DNA of 64,000 nucleotides from positions 78,726,096 through 78,790,095 of the forward strand of contig CM065802.1 of assembly GCA_033398695.1 (NCBI GenBank), given 5' to 3'. The position numbers were made by a program, and so were the translations under genes. Under the pieces are notes generated by a model. The model saw only the letters and a program-made list of their open reading frames with translations, had not been told where the DNA came from and did no database searches. This DNA comes from Orobanche coerulescens (Eukaryota > Streptophyta > Magnoliopsida > Lamiales > Orobanchaceae). Below, piece by piece: positions 44,696 to 55,193 of the stretch (positions within the stretch are counted from its first letter, which is position 1; each line of letters opens with the position of its first letter).

Positions 44696-47600
44696 TTAAG
44701 AAACAAACAACTCGGGGTACCTAGCACGCATGCTATCCTTGGTTTCCCAAGTTGCCTCCTCGACACCATGCCTCGACCACTGCACTTTGACCAAAGGGAT
44801 GGTCTTATGCCTCAGTCGTTTCTCGCGATGCTCCAAAATCTTCAAAGGACGCTCCTCAAAAGTAATATCCTCGGCGACATCAATCTCACTATAATCGATG
44901 ACGTGACTAGGATCCGGGACATATTTCCTCAGCTGGGAAACATGAAAAACGCTATGAACATGACTCAAGGCCGGGGGTAGTGCCAAACGGTATGCCAACT
45001 CACCGACTCGCTCGAGAATCTCAAAGGGTCCAATAAATCTCGGACTCAACTTCCCCTTCTTCCCGAAACGAAAAACTCCCCTCGTCGACGACACCTTTAG
45101 CAAAACGTGGTCTCCCACCTCGAATTCCAAAGGTCGACGACGGACGTGGTCATATGACTTCTGTCGACTCTGGGCAGTCAACATCCGTTCTCGAATCAAA
45201 TCCACCTTCCGCCTCGTCTCTGAAATAATATCCGGTTAGGTCCCGACCAAATCAGACGCTTCGTTCCAACAAATCGGCGATGGACAACGCCGCCCGTAAA
45301 GTGCCTCATACGGTGTCATCCGAATCGACGCGTGCCAACTATTGTTGTACGTGAATTCGATCAATGATAAATGCTCCTCCCAGTCACTGCTCCAATCGAG
45401 AGCACAAGCACGCAACATATCCTCGAATGTCTGGATAGTGCGTTCCGACTATCCATCTGACTGAGGATGAAAAGAGGTACTCAAACGCAAACGAGTACCC
45501 AACACTTTATGCACCGCCTGCCAAAAATGCGATACAAACCGGCCATCACGATCCGAAACAATAGATTTCAGAGTACCGTGAAGCATTACGACCTGCGCGA
45601 TAAACACACGAGCCAACTTCTCCAATCCCCAAGTGTCCTTGATGCCTAGAAAATGTGCCGACTTGGTCAGATGATCAACAATCACCCATACCATATTCAT
45701 GCCCGACCTCGATCTCGGCAAACTCGTAATGAAATCCATCGATATGTCTTCCCATTTCCATTCCGAAACAGGAAGTGGCTGCAATAACCCGGCCGGTCGC
45801 TGATGCTCGATTTTGACCTGCTGACAAGTCAAACATCTTGCCACAAACTATGCGACCTCCTCCTTCATATCATTCCACCAGAAATTCCTTCTCACGTCCT
45901 TGTACATCTTACTCGAACCAGGATGAATGGAGTAAGGTGTAGCATGGGCCTCACACAAAATACTCTGTCTCAACTCTGAGTCGTTCGGTACACAAAGCCG
46001 ACTCTGGAATCTCAAAACACCATCCTCATGGATCACAAACCCAGGAGACTTTCCTTTAAGAACGTTCTCTCGGATTTGATAAATCATTGGATCCCCCAAC
46101 TGCTTCAGCTTAATTTCATCGATCAAAGACGACGAAATCTCTAAAGCACAAAGATGCCCGACAGCTCCAGGCAAGAAAACCTCAACATCTAACTCGATCA
46201 GAACCCTCCGAAGCTCAGACTGAGATGTAAGGATCTCAAGCATTCGTAACGCAACCAGTTTCCGACTCAAGGCGTCGGCCACGACGTTCGCCTTGCCCGA
46301 ATGATAAAGGATTTCGAGGTCATAATCCTTAATCAACTCTAACCACCTCCTCTGCCTCATATTCAAATCCCGCTGAGTAAATATGTATTTCAAACTTTTA
46401 TGATCGGTAAAAATCTGACATGCAGAGTCGAAAATATAGTGACGCCAAATCTTGAGCACAAAAACAACTGCCGCTAACTCCAAATCATGAGTAGGGTAGT
46501 TAAGCTCATACGACCACAACTGTCTCGACTCATATGCAATAGTCTTGCCGTGCTGCATCAATACGCACCCAAGACCCTGACCTGAAGCATCACTGTAAAT
46601 AGCAAAACCCTCATTGCCATACGGTAATGCTAAAATCGGGGCTGAAGTCAAACGCCTCTTCAGCTCCTCAAAACTCGACTGCCTCTCGTCATTCCAGACG
46701 AACTTCTCAGATTTCTGGAGCAACTGTGTAAGTGGCCGAGCCAGTTTCGAGAAACCCTCGACGAACCTACGGTAGTAGCCGGCCAGACCCAAGAAACTAC
46801 GAATCTCCTTCACATTCTTGGGCGGCGCCCAATCCAACACTGCCTCAATCTTCTGCGGATCCACACGAACCCCCTCGGCTGAAATCACATGACCTAAAAA
46901 CATCACTTCCTTCAGCCAGAACTCACATTTCGAGAACTTCGCATAGAGTTGATCGGTCCTCAAAATGTCTAACACTACCCGCAAATGATGGGCATGCTCT
47001 TCCTCGTTCCTCGAATAAATAAGAATATCTTCAATAAGACGACGACACACTTATCCAAATACTCGATAAAGACTTTGTTCATCAACTGCATGAACACCGC
47101 CGGCGCATTAGTTAACCCGAAAGGCATAACTACAAACACATAATGTACGTATCTCATCCGAAAAACTGTTTTCGGCACATCGAACTCCCTCACTCGGAGC
47201 TGATAGTACCCCGATCTCAAATCAATCTTCGAGAATACCGCCGCTCCCTACAACTGATCGAACAAGTCATCAATTCTCGGCAAGGGATACTTGTTCTTGA
47301 TGGTCACCTTGTTTAGTTCGCGATAGTCGATACACAAACGCAGTGAACCATCCTTCTTTCGCACAAACAGGACCGGTGCGCCCCAAGGCGAGGCGCTCGG
47401 TCGAACATACCCCGACTCAAGAAGCTCACTCAACTGCTTATTTAACTCGGACATCTCTGAAGGTGCCATGCGATACGGCGCCCTCGAAATCGGAGCCGCG
47501 CCCGGATCTAACTCTATAGCAAACTTGACCTCACGATCCGGTGGCAATCCCGATAACTCGTCAGGAAATACATCAGGAAACTCACTAACGACTGGAATCG

Positions 47601-48309
47601 ACGAAAACTCTATTCCACCATCCTTCGCCTTCAAGGCGTTAATAACGAACTTCTGGTTTCCCCTCTTCCGCCCCGCGAAAGAGTGCTCGGTGCCGTCCTC
47701 GGCTAACATAGTGATAATTCTCGTGCGGCAGTTCATGATTGCGCCATGCCGCTCGAGCCAATCATCCCCGAGAATCAAATCCTTACCCTCAATACCCACA
47801 ACAATAAGATTAGAGAGCGAAGCCCTCTCACAAATAAACACAGAATAGTCCCGGACCTCTCGATCACTGACAATTCTATCATCGCTAGGAAGTTTAACGA
47901 TGAAAGGCTCGCAAGGTGATAAGCAGTCGAGACTCAAACGGCGTACACACTATAGAGAAATGAATGAATGCGTAGCACCCGAATCAAAAAGCACACTGAC
48001 AGGATGGGAGTAGATATGAACGGTACCTGTCGCCACAGTGGCCGCTGGATCATCGGCCCTCCTCATCTCATAGATACGCGGCTGGGCAGAGCCGACACTG
48101 GAAGCTCCTCCTCTAGCGGGCTGACCCCGACCTCTACCTCGACCGGCACTCAGCGGAGGCTGCGGAGCAAATGAGCCCTGGTTCACACTCGGCTCCATAG
48201 GTGCTGGGTGAGAAGAATGGGCGCCGCGAAACTGTCTGAGCTGTTCACAAAAAGAAGCCTTGTGGCTCGACTGACCACAAGTATGACAAGTCAAGACGGG
48301 CGAGGACAC
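44696..48309 (-). pseudogene. Element D pol: protease, RT, RNase H, integrase, chromodomain
   Basis: In sense order: second zinc knuckle CHTCGQSSHKASFC, protease VLFDSGATHSFISL (about 47955-47990), reverse transcriptase from [15 protein letters not shown] through [12 protein letters not shown] and [17 protein letters not shown], and RNase H ([20 protein letters not shown], about 46600). The integrase follows with HHCC finger and DDE residues (ISMDFITSLP, IVSDRDGRFVSHFW, Glu in SERTIQTFEDML), and a chromodomain-like tail (VQWSRHGVEEATWETKDSMR) ending at 44696. Most of it stays in one frame, but stops lie near 47947, 47245, 45848, 45449 and 45236. Near 47045 an indel shifts the frame at the RT active site, whose FIDD-type motif reads LIED. 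It cannot make active enzyme. Confidence 0.9.
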
Positions 48310-49280
48310 TCCCGGTTCATATGGCCTGGCTTGCCACAGTTAAAGCATCTGGGGTACCGGACGGGGGCACTGGCAGTACCTCGATAGCCACCAGAAAAAC
48401 GGGTCGAACCACCCCCAGGAATATTTGCAAACTGAGATTTCTGCTCACTTCCACCCTTGTAACCCGAGAAATTCCCAGTGGATTTCTGCTTCTTACTCTC
48501 TCGGACCGCCGCACGGGCCGTCACCGACATATCATAGGCAAGAGCTCGACTCTGATAATCCTTCAAAGTAGTATAGACGAGCCCAGACATGTAGTCCCGA
48601 ATTGACAGTTTCATCCTCCTGGAAAAATGGAAAATTTTGTCGCTTTCCTTGACAACTTGGGTCTTTACATAGCCCAACTCCTTGTTGAAATCGGCAATAG
48701 CTTGGGACACGGGAATATCTCGTGGTTGAGCATCATAGAAAGCATGGACTCGAGCCTATCTAATCGGCCACGGGCAATATTCAGTCTCCATCAATTCCTG
48801 AAATTCGGCCCATGAAGCAACATGATCTTTGGGCCCAACGGCCTCCCACCAATCCGTAGCGTCCCCAGTGAGAAAGTACTGGGCAATAGGGACCTTACGG
48901 TCCTCGGGACAGTTGGTGGCAACGAAGACCTTGGATATCTCCTTGATCCACCCCTCCCATCCGATCGGGTCTGATGCTCCCGAAAACTGAGGAGGATGCA
49001 TCTTGATGACATCCTGGATCCAACGGTCTGCTCCGCCCCGATGAGCATGGGCTGGATCTGGGTTCTGAACCACCTGAGCTATTGCCGCCATTTGGTTTAC
49101 CATTTGCTGCATAACGGCCGCAATACCAAGGTCGGCACGATCCTGAGAAGAAGCATGACTGTGACGGTCACCGGTACTGCCGGCTCCCGAAGAATGCGAT
49201 GTGGCCGCCCCACCAGCTGCCCCACGTCCCCGACCGCGTCCACGACCACGACCACGACCACGGCCCCTTCCAGCATCCAT
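48310..49280 (-). pseudogene. Element D gag (capsid and first zinc knuckle)
   Basis: ATG at 49278-49280 (MDAGRGRGRGRGRG) starts an Arg-Gly-rich N-terminus, followed by a retrotransposon gag domain (WIQDVIKMHPPQFSGASDPI, then DATDWWEAVGPKDHVASWAE). After a TAG at 48756-48758 the same frame continues to the CCHC knuckle CFNCGKPGHMNREC and ends at a TGA five codons later (about 48293). The second knuckle and pol are in the -1 frame relative to this. Gag forms the virus-like particle and packages RNA. Confidence 0.85.
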
Positions 49281-49501
49281 GCTGGTGATAAGAGGTGGCA
49301 AAAGCAACTCGATGATAAGTAAAAGAGGGAGAATAACCACAGTTCAAGAAACGGAAATACGGTACGAGAAAGTAAAGAATCGAGTAAGGAAAACTTACGA
49401 ACAATGGAAGTACTGAGATGCCGGCAGTGGTGTGACAATGTGCGAAACAAAACACAACTAGACCTAAATAACCGACAAGCCTAGGTATCCATAAACCTAG
49501 T

Positions 49502-49513
49502 GCTCCGATACCA
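49502..49513 (-). other. Primer binding site of element D (initiator tRNA-Met)
   Basis: Minus strand TGGTATCGGAGC, five bases after the 5' LTR end at 49519. It has the same sequence and spacing as in element A. Confidence 0.85.
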
Positions 49514-49518
49514 TTTTC

Positions 49519-51701
49519 TGTAACACCCCTGAGATATTCAGAGTATATTACAACGCCGTGGACCCCTACATGGGACCCACCAGGCTAAAACAAGGAAAAC
49601 ACCACTCGACTAACCATCTCGGTTAGCAAAGACACACATTTAAATAATACAACATATAAAGATACGCCCGGAGCAACCGGCGTAATAAACATCAACCGAC
49701 AATATAGCGATTTGAGTTAATACAAAATGAAGTTTGAAATGAAAAGCCTAAGTACTCGCGAGTACAATCTATAAGTTTATAAATGTGGGAAACAACCATC
49801 TCGAGATAGACAAGAGAAATAAGAAGACTCGAATGCACATGTCAACGACCCTGGCCAACATCCTCGTACTGTCCCAGCACCCGCTCGTCTGGCAGAACAT
49901 AACCTGAAATCCATAACAAGAATTTCCCCAAGACGGGTCCCCAAAGGGGTTAGCAATTACGCTAGTACAAGTAATTAAGGCAAACCAATCGCTTACACAT
50001 TTCATAGTACATGCACCAAGTCATTTCAAAAGCCAAAACCAGACATGTCTTTTCCGGAAACAAACAGTCACAATCAAATTTGCCTAGGACCGGGACGAAG
50101 CCACGAATCCCACTCGAGGCCTCTAAGGACCCTCCCGAGCTAGCCACATTCATAAAACAAATCAAGCACACACGTCATCTAGGACCGGGACGAAGCCACG
50201 AATCCCACTCGAGGCCTCTAAGGACCCTCCCGAGCTGGCTAGCGAAACAAACTCATGAATCCAGGATGAAGCCATAGATTCCCTCGAGGCCCCGTCGGAC
50301 CCTCCCGAGGTGAGTAAAGCACACACGATATACATTATCATTTCATGTTAAGCATAAAGGTTTCCAAAAGTACTTGCCTTGAGTAATTGACGACGACACA
50401 AACGGAAGGAAAACCACCGACGAACGCTAGGAACCGACGGAACCGAACCTAACGATTTGAAGAACACAATCACAACCATCTCTAAACGAATACAGAAATG
50501 GAATATACCCGAAAACCCGCCTACGATTTATGTATATTCGTATAAAAATAGCAACGAGGGCGGACCACAACCGAACCCTCTCGATTTCGCAAAACCATGA
50601 AAATATACAATGAATCCGTAGGAAAAGTAATGATATCAACAAGATTAATCATACTCATCATGAATTAACCAACAAAACGGGACGAATCGGATGAAAAATC
50701 CAAAACCCCCAAATTATCCAAAAATAGGGTTCTAAGAGATTTACCTTGGATTGAGGATGAAGAACACAAGTAGGTGTTGTTAATCTAGTTCAAAAACTCA
50801 AGGTAGGAGATGCCTGAAATAATCGGAGGAAGAGATCGCCCGAAAATCGCCTGGAGGAGCTTTACGTCGCGGGGAGGAGAAGGAATGAAAGAAAATAGAA
50901 ATCTGGGTCAACTCCCTGGTTTATATAGCCAGGGAGCGTTAGCGCGCGCTAATCCTCAAAAGTTAGCGTGCGCTAACGGGACAAAACTCCAGTCCAGACA
51001 GTTAGCCTCCCAGTCCAGTAGCCAGTTTTCTAGCCGTTAGCGTGCGCTACTCGAAACGTAGCATGCGCTAATAACCTCTCGGTAGCGCGCGCTATCGGCC
51101 ATAGCGTGCGCTTCCTGGACAACAGCCGAGTCCAGAAGTGAACTGCCAGTACTCACCTGATCCAGTTAGTGCGCGCTATCGACCAAACGTAGCGTGTGCT
51201 AAAAGTGTATCGGTAGCGCGCGCGCTATCGACCATACCGTGCGCTACCTGGGCACCTGATCGAGTCCAGTAGCAAACTGTCCAGTACTGGACAGTCACGC
51301 TAGCGCACGCTACCGGGCATCTTAGCGTGCGCTAGCCCCCGACATTAGCGTGCGCTAGACTACGTAGCGTACGCTAATCCGCCGATCCGCAGAGGCTGGA
51401 ATCGATCTTGCCACTCCCGTGGTTAGCTCGCTGCGCGCTCTGGCAGGCGTAGCATGCGCTACTAAGGGACCTCTAGCATGCGCTATCTAGAAAAATTAAC
51501 GCGCGCTAGATACGGAATATAAACGGCCCAAAACACCGGAATATGAACGAAATATCAAACGGAGCATCTCAAAATACATATACGAGAATCAGGTCAATAG
51601 ATGACGGAAGAAATACACTGAAAGATAAACGAGGGTAGCTACAAATGAGAAACACACTGAAAAATGAAAAATACCGGGAAAAGAAAAATGCGGATATTAC
51701 A
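49519..51701 (-). repeat. 5' LTR of element D
   Basis: TGTAACACCCC to GGATATTACA, 2183 bp. It has a TATATAA box at plus 50921-50927 and a palindrome array at 50939-51510. It contains one extra minisatellite unit (about 50085-50190), and its palindrome array is rearranged relative to the 3' LTR near 50985-51075 and 51370-51450. Confidence 0.85.
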
Positions 51702-51798
51702 TGTCCGTCCAAAAGCGCTTCTGCCAGTGGCGAACCGGCCGGTACTTTCTTATGTATTGGAGCTTCTTGAGCAAAACGACCTCAAAAATGCAATTGTA
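51702..51798 (+). other. 5' leader exon of the TNPA-like gene, right part
   Basis: It continues the leader interrupted at 42543 and ends at the donor GTA|GTAAGT (51799). The following intron 51799-52864 (1066 bp, T-rich, ending TTGTACAG) contains no gene. Confidence 0.5.
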
Positions 51799-52869
51799 GT
51801 AAGTCCCTTTTATGAACGTTGACGGTTTTGTATTTTGATGTCGGTGGATAGGAAATTAACATGATGTTTTTTTTTCTGTTATCGTTGAAGGGGAAGGCGC
51901 TGCTCTTTTGATCAGTTCTTGGATTTCAAGCACGTTTGTTGATCGATTAAATGTTGAAGTAAATTCCTTATTGATGTTATTTCTCATTTTTGTGGAAAAT
52001 ATTCATCTAAAAGACTGTAAATCAATGAGATCTGAATATGGCAATTGTGATACTGAAAACTACAGACATTGATTCTAGTATCGAAGTTTTATCTATTGTA
52101 TTTAGTAATTCATGTTAGGATGGTAACTGTTGTTGGTCTAGGAATGACGTGTTTATTCTCTTAAGCAGAATTCTTATGATTATTTATGTTGGTGGTAGCT
52201 ACTATGTAGGGTGAAAAAAAATGAAAGGTACACTATGTGAAGAAACACGATGCATACTGGAGAGGGAATCAACTGTTAGATGTGTCTAAATCTGGGCATT
52301 AGCTTGTGAATTGACTTTTAAATTCTCAAGAAAAAAGTGGTAGATATTTACTTAGTCGCAGAAATTTGGGCCGAACAAAGTATTTCAAGTGAATGATTTT
52401 CAGTTTATGACATTTAGGTGCTTGGTAAGTCAGTGGAGTATGAGAATGGATCGTAGGGTGTAATGGGTTTGATAACCCCACCCCCCCAATAAAAAATTAT
52501 GGGATGTATGGTGGAAATCAAAGTGATAGTTGTGCAAACCAAGCACCAATTTGGTTCCCGCATTCCCATTCCCCATTTTCAGCTTTTATATGGTAATTGA
52601 CATATTATAGGATTTTGAACTGCATGTATGCTTCACTATCTGATGGTTTTATTCAATTGAGATGAATAGGTGCCCTGCAGAAGATATTATATCAGATTTC
52701 TTGCATTTTTATTACATAAAATGTGCATGAACTTACTGTGCATTTTTACCTGTGAATTTTCAAAAATAATTACTTATTAGTACTTATTAATTCAAAATGA
52801 TCTTTAGGTTTTCTGATGTTTTATGATGTAAAAATAATTGATTTCTGTTTTCGAATTTGTACAGGTTAA

Positions 52870-55193
52870 ATGGATAAAATAAAGAGACTAGCGTGCGGTA
52901 AGAAAAAATCGAAGACTCCAGAGTCGGGAGATAGTTCCGCAGCTTCCAATCGTGCGGATCCTATCGGTAAATATTTGGATCAGAGTAACGCTCGCATACG
53001 TGGACTAGTAGAGAATAGTGGACTGAAGTTTAAGGATGGGAACTTGTATCCGACGGATGACGCACACACTATTGCGAGGTGCTTATCGTATCAAACTCCC
53101 AGATCGCGGACGACCCCCACTACTGTCGAGACGACTCAACCTCGTATGCCTCCTATACACCGCATTCCCTCCCCTCCTACTACATCTGGGAGCGGCCGAT
53201 CTACTCCGAGCACGTCATCCGAGGTGCCTTCTGGTCCGCCGTCGACTCTATTTATGCCCACTATGGTACCATCGATTCCAGGGGTCGATGAGAATGGAGT
53301 CCGTCGTTCATATAGCTTGGTTAACCCGACGGAGGCATATGTGTTCTAGGCGTGGCCTGAGAAAATGATTTGGCGGACATGTCGGATATCTAAGACGAAG
53401 TTGTACGCGTCGCTTGCGGAGCTTGAGAATGAGGAGGGTCGTACCGAAGACGAACCGAAAAAGAAGAAGAAGACTCGTGGCTCATCGAAGGGTCTAGCAC
53501 TTGACGCATATGTTTCAAAAAATGGCCGTCACAAGATAGTAGTAGATGAAAAGTATCGACGACCCATTTTGGCTTCGGATGCTTGTACGGCATATTGTCG
53601 TAATGTTGAGTTTGTCATACGTGATAGAGTGCCGGTACTGTGGGCTGAATGGAAAGATGTGCCACAAAGTGTGAATGATGCATTGAACAATGCTATGTCG
53701 GTAAGTTTATCTCAATTCCGAAAGCTACTTTGTATATTTAAATTCAGAAAAAATTTAGTAATATATATTATATGCTAATTGTAGGTTTGGTTTGAGGTTC
53801 CTTCTTTCCTTCTACATACTTGGTGTGATGAGGTGAAAACAACCAAGTAAGTAAATGTCACAATACGTAGTTGAGTAATTACTCGAGAAATTTTTGCATT
53901 GTTTTTGTTATTTTAAAAAATATGTATTTGTCAAATGTTTTAATAATTTATTTATTAATGCAAAACAATTTGTAATTTAAAATTCACAACTTGTATAAAT
54001 GGAAGTTAATCTGATTGATAAATTTAAACATGGTAAACATTCTAATTTACTGGTAATTATGAGTATTATAACATACACTTTTAGAATATACATAAAACAT
54101 TATAATATTAATTATACATAAAAATAATAACACTAACACATTAACATTATATAATCACACACAAACAACAAATATAAAATGACATGTAACATAATCACTA
54201 AACTTAAATCTTAACATTCAACTGCATAATAACAACTGTATACACACAACATATTATTTATGAATAACATAATAAACAAATAACATTATGAATTAGAATA
54301 AAACAATAACACAAATCATAGTAAATAAATACATAAAATTTACAAAATACTTTACAAATATATTTGACTAATGTTTGATTATTATTTATAAATGTTTGTT
54401 ATAGGTACAAATCTTGGAAAAATGAGCTACACATGTTTTGATCAGCTTGGGGTAATTCCCGCGAGGCTACTCCCGAGGAGTTCAAGTATCGGGAGTACGA
54501 GTGGAGGTGTCTATGCACATATTTTAGCGACCCGGACTATACTGTATGTATTCGAGCTCTAAATATTGTCATAATGCTATTGTTGTTTAAAGATATGTAA
54601 CATATATGAAACTTACTTGTGGTAATTTTTCTCCTTGTTAAATGAAAATTACATGTTTCTATGTGTAGGCAAGCAGTTCAACCAACATTGTTAACCGTAA
54701 GGGTTTGACGGAACACCACAGCTTAGGTTCGCGGTCGTTAGCGAGAGTTTCGCACGAGGCCACTTCTGATGAAAATGTGGCGAATGCCTTTGTCTACGTG
54801 ACTCAAAAGGCATATCCTAACTATCCGGATAGACTTGTAAGTTGTAAATGTATCCTAACCATTTTAATACTGCTATCAGTCTTTACCTCTGAACTTTATT
54901 AATATTCGGTTACTTTTTTTGTTCCCATTTAATTAGGAGAGAGTGACTGAGGAGTTTGAGAGGATGTTGATAGAGATGACGAGGGAGGAGCATCCGGAGT
55001 TGAACGAGACTGGTCTCGAGTTAGCACGTCGAGAGATCGATTAGGCCGATCCCTACATTAGGGCAAGGGTGTGGGCTAACATTTACCCTCCTAAAGGGAG
55101 TCATCACCGGACGCCGATGATGGGAGCTGAAGGCACCGGATTATTGAAGAATACTACAGGGTTTCAGCGCAATCAAAGGGGCGACACTCAAAA
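52870..55193 (+). pseudogene. CACTA TNPA-like gene (Transposase_24, Ptta/En/Spm)
   Basis: ATG at 52870 lies six bases after a splice acceptor. Exons in consistent phase: 52870-53700, 53785-53846, 54405-54543, 54669-54836 and 54937 on, with GT-AG introns. The N-terminal part is Ser/Thr/Pro-rich with a basic start. Exon 1's end and exon 2 carry VPVLWAEWKDVPQSVNDALN and VWFEVPSFLLHTWCDEV. Exon 4 has NRKGLTEHHSLGSRSLARVS, which fits the PF03004 signature (HTTGSKSFA type). The last part, LIEMTREEHPELNETGLELA, is followed by ADPYIRARVWANIYPP. In-frame stops lie at 53347, about 54438 and about 55042. Element E cuts it at 55193, so the C-terminus is not seen. TNPA-type proteins bind the subterminal repeats and regulate their own promoter. 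Confidence 0.75.

Larger units (their letters stand above)
42544..51701 (-). mobile_element. Element D: Tekay-like chromovirus LTR retrotransposon, complete but decayed
   Basis: LTRs at 42544-44660 (3') and 49519-51701 (5') flank a primer site for initiator tRNA-Met, gag, pol with chromodomain, and a polypurine region. The flanking 5 bp are CGTCC and TGTCC, a target duplication with one change. It lies inside the leader of the CACTA TNPA-like gene in the opposite orientation. The order RT-RNase H-integrase-chromodomain places it in the Ty3/gypsy chromoviruses; long LTRs and the tail sequence suggest the Tekay/Del clade. Confidence 0.9.

Noticed and set aside
46732..47022. Plus-strand ORF opposite D RT/RNase H
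   Set aside because: Shadow frame of a recognised polyprotein; no independent evidence.
48996..49322. Plus-strand ORFs rich in Thr/Arg/Pro opposite D gag
   Set aside because: Mirror of the RG-rich gag N-terminus codons on the other strand.
53079..53291. Alternative frames within the TNPA-like first exon
   Set aside because: The 52870 frame joins the later exons in phase and leads to the Transposase_24 signature; the others do not.
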